Assembly (NCBI RefSeq): GCF_029784135.1
Contig: NC_073746.1
Span: forward strand, 70,433,542-70,497,541
Direction: 5' to 3'
Length of the DNA: 64,000 bases
Origin: Toxorhynchites rutilus septentrionalis
Taxonomy: Eukaryota; Arthropoda; Insecta; Diptera; Culicidae
Both the position numbers and the translations under genes were made by a program. Of the stretch, positions 33,290-43,880 are shown in pieces. The notes under the pieces are model-generated. The model was not told the DNA's origin, did no database searches, and was given only the letters and a program-made list of their open reading frames with translations. Position 1 is the first letter of the stretch, and each line of letters opens with the position of its first letter.

Positions 33290-34700
33290 ATGTGTATCCT
33301 ATTACCACGAATTACTAATCGTGTGGCAAATTATCTAATTTAATTACTATCCCTTATGCTTATGCTTATGCGTGAATTTCCGTGGAAGTTTGTGGGTGCG
33401 GTGTTAACCGAGTTTGAGTATTTCCCAGCGCATGGAAAAGCATACACGGAACGAAAAGTTTCCCTCTCGGTTTGCACGTTTTTCGTCCAAAAATTCGTTG
33501 ATTTCCTATCGTTGTATATATGTCTTGGGTGCACGTGCTAGTGTTCGCAAAAATCCTACGGTGGCGGAATGGAATGAGAGGAAATCGGTTCCGGGTATCG
33601 TGTGGAAATGGGAAAACGGAAACTTTGCCATTAAATTGATACGCCAATTGCGAGGGGAGCAGACGGTTTAGCAAATGAGTTGGTAATTGAGAATTGTTTA
33701 GTGTTTTTCGTACGATTTGTTTTCTTCTGGCCATACCAGGTTTTCAAACAGGATTATCACCATTTACAATGGATGTTTCATCATGAACATGTGTGTGTGC
33801 GTTTGTGTTGTTTCCAATTTTCTCTGCTTGAGTTTTATTTGATTTATTTAATTAACACATTTCTCTGTTTTTTCTATCGAAATATCGGTCAAACCGAAAA
33901 CCTGCATCGACTCGCCATTGAACACGAACACCTCGCTGTCAACAACCATTTTCATACGCAAAAACACCAAACCCAACTCGTTATAAACCTGGACCGCGGC
34001 CAACGTGAACCTCACCCCATCGTGTGCACCGTTGCTGCTGGTGCGCAAATCCGGGAACTGCTGTCGTCGTTTATCCCACTGGAAACTCTTTGCACGCCTG
34101 GGGCATTACAAATGGTGCGATAAATTTTGCACAACACACAACCCGGAACGGACCGGATGATCCGATGCAGCTGGAGGAGTTTAATGAAGCCGACGAGATC
34201 GATGACAACCGAAAGTTCGCTCTGCCAGTGCAGTCCCCGGTCCACGGAGGAGGCCACTCGCAGTGAGACCGCCGCTTCCTGTGTTGAGTGTTGAGGCCTG
34301 TGGACCAATAATGTCTCCCCCCACCGACTGACTGGTGGTAGATCAATAATCTGGCGCGCTTGTCTAGAAACAATTTAGGAAAGTTAATTGGAAATCACTG
34401 CTGGAGAGAGCGGCTATTTTTCGGCGCTTGCTAAACACATTTATCATATTTGCGTTGTTTATAACGGTCATTTTGTTTAATGGGTTAGTTACGGCAGCCG
34501 CAGAATATACTGCATTCAATTTATTTTGTGTACTCGCTCGGCTCAGATGACAGTTTTGTTGCTGCGCAGTGATTAATTGTACTCGCGGGTTTATATCTAT
34601 TTGTAGTCAGCAAAAATGGTCCGATAACGCATTCCATTAGGTTATTCACAGCCAGACTCAATTTCAAATCAAGTTTTAGGAAAAAATGTATAACGCTATC
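33290..34700. other. Low-repeat island of 1.4 kb, coding status unclear
   Basis: This stretch is richer in GC (especially 33890-34330) and lacks the repeats seen elsewhere. Short plus frames look partly coding: 33414-33671 ends IRQLRGEQTV, 33680-34123 has NLHRLAIEHEHLAVNNHFH, and 34009-34266 ends DDNRKFALPVQSPVHGGGHS. None has a known domain or clear splice signals. It may be exons of an unrecognised gene, a UTR, or a regulatory region. Confidence 0.3.
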
Positions 34701-35489
34701 AGAGTTTTCACTAGTTAATGAATTGGGAATTTTTTGAATCGTATTGACGTCATACTATGGAAAAGCTATCTTCAGCTAATACTTTTTTTTAAATTAATGT
34801 AAAAAAGACATACAGTGACTCAAACTCGTACCCCGCCATGCAGATCTTTTTTCACTACTGTTGAAACTCGAAAACAAGCTTTCGGAACATTCTATTTAGA
34901 TAATGATACATACATCATTTCAAAGCTTAAACTTTCGGCTTGGGAATATTTTACGAACATATTTTTGACTTGATGTGTGTAGATGCAGCGGACAAAAATA
35001 TCGAGAAGAAATCGATTTGTATCGGTTTTTGACGCAGAACAACGTCTTTCAGGAAGGGTGACAAATCTGAAAACAGGTCACGTTTTTATGAAATAAAGTT
35101 AACGTTAATAACTATTTTCACTGTGAACGAATTCTCATGATTTGGATACCAATCAAATCGAAAATTCTCTAAGATTTGTTTGATATGCTATACATTACAA
35201 TTCGCTAATCTCTAAACGGTTTAAATACATGAAAACTGGAGAGACTTTCTTTTTCCCATACAGTTGCTCTGCTGATTTGTGTGCTGACCCTACCCGTATT
35301 TCGAATGCACCTATCTTGAATATTTCTTAACAGATCGGAAAGATGTTTGCATCAATTGATAAAAAATATTTCTACGCGTCTATCACAATTAATAAAATAT
35401 TATTTTTCATGAAATGAACAATTGAATAACTGTAAAATTTCAAACGTTTTCTAAACGCCCTAACTGCCAAGTTTTGACTGGCCCGCTTT

Positions 35490-35870
35490 ACGGTTTCCCC
35501 AACACAGGCTTCAAAATCGATGTACCTGTGGAAATCCGCTCTGCAAATAAACATGCAAGTCGGAGATATTTTTGTCCCCACTGAGCTGTGTTTCCCTAAC
35601 ACGGACTTCAATATTAATGTGCCTGGAGGAATCCGCTTGGCACATACATGCAAGTCGGGGGTATTTTTGTTCCCACCGAGCTGTGTTTCCCTAACACAGA
35701 CTTAAAAATTAATGTGCCTGGGGGAATTCGCTTTGCGAATACATGTAAGTCGGGGGTATTTTTTGGAGTTTAGTACTTTTGTACTCGCTTGTCGTTGTGC
35801 AGACCGGAATATGTTTCCCTAAAACGTACTTTGAAACTGAGAAGCCTGGGAAAATCATTTCAGATACTAG
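35490..35870 (+). repeat. 95-bp tandem array (family D), about 3 units
   Basis: Successive TGTTTCCCTAACAC landmarks at about 35590 and 35685 are 95 bp apart, and each unit carries CATGYAAGTCGG and a GTATTTTTGT stretch. The third unit is degraded near 35770-35860. As 95 is not a multiple of 3, the short ORFs across it are by chance. The same unit occurs, inverted, at 51480-51700 and 52270-52620. Confidence 0.7.
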
Positions 35871-36149
35871 AGGTGAATGAACTTTCGATATTCGAGAACT
35901 ACGTAAACATGAAATGTGCAATATTTTCAGAGGGAAATGTGAAATACAATGATCGTTTGAAAATTCTTCCGTTCACATATTTTGGTAGTCCAAGGCATCA
36001 TATCAAGCGTAAAAGGACGTTCATCAAATTTATTCGTACCGAGGAACATAATATATTACAACAATTTCGATGCATTTTTCGAAGTGGTAAACAAGTGGAT
36101 TGCATAGTATAATTGCGTAGTTCTACGTCGAAAATATGCGGTCGTGTCC

Positions 36150-36920
36150 TAGATACAACGCCTTACAATTTTTTGAAAATCGAAAAATCACCCAAGGAGG
36201 AAGGAAAGGAAATTGGGGTTTTCCAAAAAAAATTTAGGATGCCAAATGCCTAAAAATTGCATGAAACGTCGAGATCTAGTGTCATCTCGAAAATTATTTT
36301 TTTTTTGTCAAAAATCGACATTCTGGGTTGTTTTTTCGGAATACGAACGAAACATATGGTTTTGGGTACCAATGAAAATAGTTATCTCGATTTTTCATTC
36401 GGAACTTGCTGCAAAATGTTGATTTTCACGATAATATACCCTTTGCAAAATATTAGCTCATTTGAACATTTATATTATTTATATTATATTATTATATTAT
36501 TAGTGTCGCAGACGTAAAAATTATTATTAGTGTCACAGACGTAAAAAATTGAGGTTTTTTTTTAAAACAGAAGATCACCGAAAATTGGGGTTTTCAAAAA
36601 TTAAGTCTCAGAGCGTCGATTTTTGATAAAAAATTGTTTTTCGAGATGACACTAGATCTTGACGTTTCATGAAATTTTAAGACATTTGGCATCAAACAAA
36701 AATTCGAAAACCCCGATTTCCTTTACTCTCTCCCCTTTTGGGTGATTTTTCGGTTTACAAAAAACTCAAACTTTGACCACTTTGCGCCGCTCTCCCTTAA
36801 GTCCGATTGAGCTGATATTTGGCATTGGGTGTTTTTTCGAGGTGTTAAATATTTTGTATATGGTAACTTTTTGAATTTTAGGGGCGGTTTTTTCCCATAC
36901 ATTAATTGGCACCCTAGTGT
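36150..36920. repeat. Family B-like AT-rich repeats
   Basis: Two inverted segments share 'catgaaacgtcgagatctag tgtcatctcgaaaa' in two parts (36257-36300 and, inverted, 36630-36675), and the right part contains GTCCGATTGAGCTGA. No gene. Confidence 0.45.
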
Positions 36921-37269
36921 AGATGCAGTGGACAAAAATATCGTGAAGAAATCGATTAGTTTCGGGTTTTTTTCAAAAAGCTCGTGAGCTAACACCTTTC
37001 TTCCAACTAAGTCAATAGTAAATCCATTTAACCTTATCAAGCAACTTTCATTTGATTCCTATAACGTTTCTGTGGGATCTTTCAATACATAAATATTTGT
37101 ATTTGAATGAAAAATTTACCATTCATGTTTGATGATGTTTGTGGGTGAGGAGTGCTTGTATATGTGAAAATGCGTATGCATACGTATGCGTATAATCACT
37201 CCTTGTAATCCTCGTACCTACAAACGTATGGAAACGAAGGTTGCGAATCGTTCATTCTGAGAGTACGCA

Positions 37270-37915
37270 CATGGCCACGCCATATCTGCAGAATAATCTG
37301 TATTTTTACAGATTTTTCAGACTTTTTGAAACCAAGAATCTGTAGATACAGATTACAGATTTTTTTGGTTTCCATACAGATTTACAGATTTTTTCAAAAT
37401 AACGTTCCAATATTAGTTGTGGCTTGATCTCAATAATATTTTTTCCTAACTCACCAATGTTATTCACATATCATTCGAATCAATCTGAATGAGAGCCATT
37501 ATATTATTCATATGCGGTATCTAGTACTGCTTTCTCATGTTCAATCTAAGGCGAAAAGATGCAAAAATCTGCGTCATCGGCTAGCCTTTCAATAAGAGCC
37601 GCAATATATGGGATTTTCCATTAATCCTTTCCTTGAGCACGGGTGGCAATTTTTATTCATACTGAGTACCGTTATCCATTATTCCTAGTAGTACCGTTTT
37701 GCTTAAACTTCGTTTAGAAAAAGTTTGAACTGATGAATTGTTGCATAAATTATAGTATTAGTATACCTTTTGCTGTGGTGACTGAAAGTAGACAAACCAC
37801 CGTAAAGGGTTAATACAGATTTTGATACAGATTTTATGAGAAAAAAACACAGATAAAAAGATTTTTTGAGACCAAAAACACAGATTTTATTATGGCAACC
37901 CTGTGTACGCATAGC
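37270..37915. repeat. CAGATTT-rich repeat element
   Basis: Many copies of (A)CAGATTTT occur at both ends (37290-37400 and 37810-37885). The outer edges CCACGCCATATCTG and TTATTATGGCAACCCTG partly mirror each other. Probably a decayed non-autonomous element. Confidence 0.35.
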
Positions 37916-39141
37916 ATTTTGAACCTCTGGTAAAATATGCGTTGAAGTGCTCCTTTAATTCACTTCAAAGTTTGATCGACGGGCTAAAAAAACGCTGAAC
38001 CTATCAATATGAAATGTTCACAGGTGTTTTGCGGATACACTAGACTAAAAATGTTCGTGCTAACATTTGAACTAACAGCAATACTTGCAACATTACAGTT
38101 GATCTTCAGAAACAATATTGAAAATTGATGCAACGAAATAAAATAAATTTCCTTTCGTCAAAGCAACAAATTAAATCAATACAAAATTTATTTCAGTTCT
38201 CAAAACTACTTTTCGGTTTGCATTGTTTGTTGAATTATTCATCATCAAATACGAAGGGGAAAATGTTTCATTCAAACAAAAATGTCTCTGTATGGAAAGA
38301 TCCTACATGAATGTTATAGGAACCAAATGAAAACTGATTGATTAGGTTAAGGGAGTATTCTAGTCTAGAAATTTCAAAAAAATCAATTTTTTTCCCTTCA
38401 TATTTGTGTAGCTTAGTTATATTCTGTAAGAATATACCCTAGAAAGGACTTATCGAAAATCCTATTATCAACAGAGTTAGAGCCATTTTAGTTATGCGAT
38501 ATGTAACCTGGTACGCCTATAACAATGAACTTCAAACTCGTTTTTCTCGAAACAAGTATTTTCAAACTGGCATGGCTTGGCCGAGGTTTCAGAATCTGTT
38601 CGATTTTTCTGTTTCAGATAACCAGAAGGGCTGGAATACGCCACCCCAGATGGGCTGGAATACGAATATACGCCATGGCACAACTTTTTTTGAGGCCTCT
38701 CACTTCATCAACTCTTAACTATTCTAGTTATGAATATTTATTCTCCGTTCAATTTTTGTTTTATTGTAAAAAGGTAGATGAACAAATAATGATATAATGG
38801 ATAGTAAAAATATTCTTTGTTCTATTCTTACGGAGCTTGAAAAAACGTCCGGAATTCGTGTCTCTACACTAAAATACCTTCTCAATTGGATTTTGTATTA
38901 AGTTGGTTAGCAAAAAAATATGTTCTTTGAATAAACAAAAAAATAGATTTTTTTATTTCTTCCTGATTTTTTTCAAGATAGAAGTATTTCGTAAAATATT
39001 CCAAAAGCTAATGTTTTGAGCTTTAGAATGATGTATATACCACTATCTAAATAGAATGTTTCGAAAGCTTGTTTTCGATTTTCAAAAGTAGTGAAAAGAG
39101 ATCTGCATGGCGGAGTACGAATTCGAGTTTGAGTAAATGTA

Positions 39142-39408
39142 TGAGAAACTTGTAATTCACGCGACGGAAATAGTGGAATTGTAAGATTAGTTGAATAAAT
39201 GCAAGTTCAAACGTTCAAATTCTTATATTCCTCTTAATAAACATTGAAAGCCACTAAATCTCAAATTTTAGATAAGACACAAAAAAAGGGAGAACTGTTT
39301 CTAAATTCATTGTCACGTCAGTAGGATTTATTCTCATTCGACCTTCGTGTCTAAACCCACTAGCAAGAGAAAAATGGTGAACAAAAATTATGATATAACC
39401 TTTGTATC
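39142..39408. other. Short AT-rich spacer
   Basis: Nothing recognised between the long-TIR element and the SINE. Confidence 0.3.
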
Positions 39409-39690
39409 TTCTTCTTCTTCTTCAATGGCACTAACGTTCCTAGAGGAACTTCGCCGTCTCAACGTAGTATTACTTGCGTCATTTTTTATTAGTACTTAGT
39501 TGAGATTTCTATGCCAAATAACACGCCTTGAATGCATTCTGAGTGGCAACCTCTAGAGAATACGCGTGATCACAGTGCAAAGTCGGAGGAAATTTCTTTG
39601 ACGAAAAATTCCCCCGACCAGAACGGGAATCGAACCCGAACACCCGGCATGTTAGTTATGACGCTAACCACTCGGCCACGGGAGCACTCC
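39409..39690 (-). mobile_element. tRNA-derived SINE (second family), copy 2
   Basis: Reverse complement of the 11464-11742 SINE: the tail (CTT)n is at 39409, the B box GGGAATCGAACC and the A-box region CTAACCACTCGGCCA lie near 39625-39680. A duplication AACCTTTGTATC flanks it (39397-39408 and 39691-39702). Confidence 0.88.
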
Positions 39691-39732
39691 AACCTTTGTA
39701 TCAGTGATCGACGAATAGAGAAAATAAAACTA

Positions 39733-40193
39733 TGCATTAGGGTAACCATGAAAAAACCAGTCATTTTACTCTAACTTTTATATTCAAAATTCTACATCAA
39801 AATTGTTTTCGTACGACTTTTAGATGCCAACATTTTGCGAGGCAGAATTCGTCAATATCTTAATCCTGCTCAAAGTTATTGATGGGTTTTTCCCCAGAAA
39901 CTCATGAATTCAATTTTAATTTACTCAAATACAAAAAACAACATATCTTTGAAAATCACATATTTTATAGAGTGAAGTTTGTTCTTTCAAATTCCGTCAA
40001 CAAACATTTTTTATGTTAGCACCAGAAAGAACGGCAAGCAATTGAAGAAAACGTATTTTTTGGGAAGAAATATCATTAACTTTGAGTGAAGTTGAGAAAG
40101 TATTTCGAAGACAGTTTGTGTGTAGAATTTGAAATATAAAAGTTAGAGCAAAAAACAGTTTTTTTTCATGGTGACCCTAACGCAACTTAGAAA
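39733..40193. mobile_element. TIR element (MITE) with ends of about 70 bp
   Basis: TTAGGGTAACCATGAAAAAA at 39736 is mirrored near 40190 (TTTTTTTCATGGTGACCCTAA). The match continues through CTCTAACTTTTATATT. About 460 bp with no ORF of note. A related GGTCACCCTA edge occurs near 40317. Confidence 0.6.
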
Positions 40194-41030
40194 AAAGTCG
40201 CTATATCGGTTATTACAAAGATGTATCAAATAACTTGGACTACAACATTGTCGAACTATATTAACCTCTATCTTTAAAGATAAGAAAGTTAGTTTTTTTA
40301 TTTCATCGAAATTGTTGGTCACCCTATTTTTGGCAAAATGAAAATGAGCGCTCTATCATATGTAACAACTTTGTCGAAGACAATTTTTGTCTAGAAAATA
40401 ACCGTCAAGTAAAAACAAGATAATAAATACGTTATAATAAATCATCGAGTATTCTTTACCAAATACAATAGAAAGTGTCATTTTATCATCGAATTGGGCC
40501 AGAAGTTCCTCTTTTTCACAAAAGAACTTAAGGATTATGAGTCCAATGCTGCATTTGTGATTCATAAGTGTCGGTGGCTCATAGCGGTATTTAGATTTAG
40601 CAGAAGTTTGAAACCAACAATGAAACATTGCAGGTATATTTGATTAGGAAAAGCATATTCAAACACCGAAACATTGCCAGAATATCCGAATGACATCCAC
40701 TTCTAAATCCTTGCTGAACTATGGGGTGCAGAAATTCAGCCGCTCAGAAAATTTGGGTTGCAGAAGCTCTTACGTTCCATACCCGTGGCTTGTACTTCGG
40801 TACTATTGCACTTGATGTTTAATGACCCTGGACCCACCAAAAAATCTCCAATGCTCGTTAAAAGATAGAAGTCATCATCTCCGGAGTATTTTCACCGCAT
40901 AGATCGTCCAAGTCATATGTTAAATAAATAAATGTTTTAATTTAATTATATCTCAAAGAACCCCAATGGTTTGGCCATAATTGTAACTGTGACATGTGTC
41001 CTGATTTTCAACTCCGACCAGCTGGTATTC
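40194..41030. other. Intergenic AT-rich sequence
   Basis: Contains a short repeat related to the preceding MITE near 40320. No gene recognised; the minus ORF 40356-40628 has no domain. Confidence 0.3.
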
Positions 41031-41216
41031 CTAGACATACAAAAATTGTTTGTAACAAAGACCTACACGATAAAGACGTGAATTGAGCCCGCATTGGTCG
41101 ATCTTTGGGGATAAGCGAGTCCATCTTCCAAGATCATCCCTCCATTGATTCTGCCAACTTATAAATGCCTGTTTGTCCGAAAAATAGAGAATAATTCGTG
41201 ATTCGCATCGATTCAC
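41031..41216 (-). pseudogene. Fragment of a non-LTR retrotransposon, RNase H tail region
   Basis: The minus frame reads FISWQNQWRDDLGRWTRLSP then LNSRLYRVGLC. WQ…W….GRWT is the conserved segment after RNase H in LOA/I/R1-type elements. Nothing else of the element is recognisable in frame. Confidence 0.4.
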
Positions 41217-41845
41217 ATTATGAGCTAACGCCGAATTGCAGGCAAAAAGATTCCAAGTTGCGTCGGGAAGGAAAGTGAGTGGTTAGTGCAATCGAAAAAA
41301 CATACCCGTTTTAATCTTTAAATTGTTTAATTTTTTGCTATATTTTCTGTTCGTGCTTCAAGCATAACACAAAATATGTCGCAATAACGATTTTGAGTAA
41401 CATGCGTTTAAAATCTCCTTATGAATCGTTACATTTTTCGTAGAGTGATCCTTTTTTATAGAAATCAAAGATATAGTCCTATGTCAAAACTCTCGATTCT
41501 GAGGTCGTGCAGAATCTTATGGCTTGGGCAAAGGCAAAGGCTCGCGCATTCGGATATAAATGCCAAATAAATAGAATGAATGATGTGAAAATTAACTTTA
41601 ATTGTTTCTGATAAATTTCTAATTAATTGTTTCTGATAAATTGATGATAATCGAATGAAAATTCGAATTTCGAGAATGAATTTTTTTTGTGCGGATTTTG
41701 AACGATACACCCTTTATTGTAGTGATTGTAATAAAAGATCAAGATATTCGCTTGGTAATTGATTGCAACGTTTCAGTAAACAAGTCGACAGTAGAGTCGA
41801 TATAATAATCAGGATATTCTAGCATTTTTGGCGGGAGAGAAAGTT
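41217..41845. other. Intergenic AT-rich sequence
   Basis: No gene or repeat recognised, apart from a short local duplication (TTTCTGATAAATT twice near 41608 and 41630). Confidence 0.3.
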
Positions 41846-42545
41846 GTTTGTAATCAACACTATCAAAGGTCTCTTCCATTATACGAGATTACCACAGGGT
41901 GCATCGTGAAGCGCCTCAATTTTTCAAAAGGTTAGGGTTCAAATTTTGTGATTTACTATTTTGTAATCTTGACGACGTTTTATATGCTGGGGTTGACTAC
42001 GAAAACTGTGGTAGAAATCTTTATTTAGTTTTAGGCTGTCTTTCTAAAGCTAAAATAAAGATAAATCTCGCGAAATACACATTACCTCTGGTAAAGGTTT
42101 AATGCCATGTCCGCTGAACGTGGAAATTATTTGTGCAGCTAAATCGCAACGAAATGTTTCAGAATTAGAAACATCGTTGGGACTTCTGAACATTTATGTA
42201 AAGCTCATTCCCCATTTGTCATCCCGTTTGTGTTGTCTTTACAAATTATTGCAAAAATACTAACATCAGTTTGTTCAGCAAATGTCAGAAAGTCTTTGCA
42301 GAAATGCAAAGATTATCTTTTGAAGGAAAATCTTTTGGAGTTTTGTGATCCGAAGAAACTGGTAGTGGTGGTCTCGGACGCTTCCAGCTATGGGATAGGT
42401 GGTGCTATCGCTCATGTGGTTGATGGCGTAGAAAAACACATTTCTTTTAAATCATTTTCCCTAAAAAATACTCACAATAGTAACACAAGTATCCAAGCAT
42501 CCTATTTTCGGAACATACTGATTTCGAACTTTCAGAGCAAATAAA
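41846..42545 (+). pseudogene. Ty3/gypsy-type LTR retrotransposon pol fragment
   Basis: A first block near 41846-41930 reads GLFHYTRLPQGAS, the RT strand before the active site. Then 41899-42102 has FCNLDDVLYAGVDYENC, where LDDV is the RT catalytic box, followed by LSKAKIKINLAKY. The block at 42230-42544 carries the RNase H start, VVVVSDASSYGIGGAIAHV. Order and spacing are those of Ty3/gypsy Pol. It is frameshifted and lacks integrase, gag and LTRs. It is an old, dead fragment. Confidence 0.7.
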
Positions 42546-43395
42546 TTGAGTTTGAAAGAACTTCAAGGTCGCGGAAGACGCCTCCTGTAATATTCGTGCT
42601 CCAATTCATCGTATACCGTCTGCAGCTAGACCAGTGAATGAAGCAAATCAAACTGACAAATCATTCTCCGGCACAGCAGAAACCACCCCGAATAGAATAT
42701 TCGTTAAATCAATCAATCAATCAATTTCCTTTTTTTTTTTCTCAAAAGCACTATCTCTTCCGCATCGTTGAGTGGAATTAATCATCATTTCCCTTAACGT
42801 TGCCAACCAGACGAAGTTCGGTGCAGAACTAAGGCTCTACGACTGGGCCAAAAATCAAATGCAACTTTGCTGAAGTTACGTCTTTTCCCAGAACGCAAAC
42901 CACGAATCCAAATCTCGTTTACACATCTCAAACAACCAGGACCGGGAGTGCTCTCACTCTCAGTCCATCCAAAATGGGCAACGGAAAATTCCGTTGAAGG
43001 GAAGTTTAATATTTCACTAATAGCCGACAGGGGCGAAAAGTTCACCAATATGCTTCACGCACGCTTTGCGCAACCACACGGAGACACGGAGTTCAGCCCC
43101 AAAGAGGCCGATCCTGGGGGGTGAAAGCAAACTGATGTGATGAATTTTAAATGCACTGCTTTCTGGTGCTGCTGCTGCAAACCATCCTTCTTCTCTCGAG
43201 AAGTAAAACTTTCACAAGGGCTGGTTCCTCTAATACAACACGCTGACGCACACACCCACACACCCACGAACCGAAAGGACTGGTTGCGAAAGTTGGCTAT
43301 AATACTATTGATTCCCTTACGCCCGCCAGCATTCGAAACATGTTCCTTCCCTCATTATTTGCCCATAAAACTTAAATGACTTATAGGAAAATTGA
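42546..43395. other. Intergenic sequence downstream of ACSBG
   Basis: GC-richer and not visibly repetitive from 42780 to 43340. Overlapping ORFs on both strands (42867-43124 plus, 42794-43048 minus) have no domain or splice context. It may be spacer or a regulatory region between the convergent genes. Confidence 0.3.
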
Positions 43396-43806
43396 TTTTA
43401 TTCAATTAACATCTAACCTAACGCTCGATAGAGTGCTTTGTTTCGATTTTATCCTTCCGCCGAAGGCAACGAATAACAGCAATATAACACTAATGAGGTA
43501 CAAATTATATATCCCGGTCCTGGCTTTTCTCAAGTACAGAAATTCTCCCTACTAACTACACTTAAAATCTAGCACTAAATCAACATTTTAGATTTACACA
43601 ACAAATAAACAAAGGATTCAATGTATCTAAGTCTGCATTTAATCACGCGCCCATCGTATGTTATTTAGGTTGGCTGAGTAGCAGGTGGTAACCAGAAGCG
43701 CAATCGCTACGTAAAATCAACGGAAAAACAGGAAAAACTTCTCAGTACCGGTGGCGCAGCGTTGTCATTTATTGGTATCTATCACGAGATGACTGCCGGA
43801 GAGTTG
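43396..43806 (-). other. 3' UTR of ACSBG
   Basis: Runs from the TAA at 43807-43809 to an AATAAA on the minus strand (TTTATT at 43396-43401). It is not repetitive. Exact cleavage site unknown. Confidence 0.5.
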
Positions 43807-43880
43807 TTAAGCGTAGAACTTTTCGATGATGTCCTTATACTTTGCCGCCACAACATTGCGTTTCACTTTGAGTGTTGGTC
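43807..43880 (-). CDS. ACSBG: ACSBG last exon (24 codons and stop)
   Basis: The minus strand has the acceptor ATTGCAG before 43880, then GA completing a Gly codon, PTLKVKRNVVAAKYKDIIEK and FYA, then TAA. ELG from the previous exon plus PTLKVKRN recreates the conserved C-terminus of ACSBG proteins, and the phase (1 plus 2 nt) fits. It is isolated from the rest of the gene by 17.9 kb of repeats. Confidence 0.88.

Larger units (their letters stand above)
34813..39139. mobile_element. TA-flanked element with TIRs of about 150 bp (pogo/Tc1-like), no transposase
   Basis: CAGTGACTCAAACTCGTACC at 34813 is mirrored at the right end (39139). The similarity runs for about 150 bp (34813-34965 and 38985-39139), including CGCCATGCAGATC and GAAAACAAGCTTTCG. 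TA lies at 34811-34812 and 39140-39141. The 4.3-kb interior holds a 95-bp array, family B repeats and (T)CTGTA-rich stretches, but I see no transposase ORF. Confidence 0.7.

Noticed and set aside
35520..35705. Short ORFs over the 95-bp arrays (also 52298-52552)
   Set aside because: They follow the repeat in shifting frames because 95 is not divisible by three; no protein is likely.
41846..42545. Intact Ty3/gypsy element
   Set aside because: Only parts of RT and RNase H are present in different frames, with no LTRs, gag or integrase.
42794..43124. Overlapping ORFs on both strands as a gene
   Set aside because: No domain, no splice signals and equal openness on both strands; a higher GC content explains the frames.
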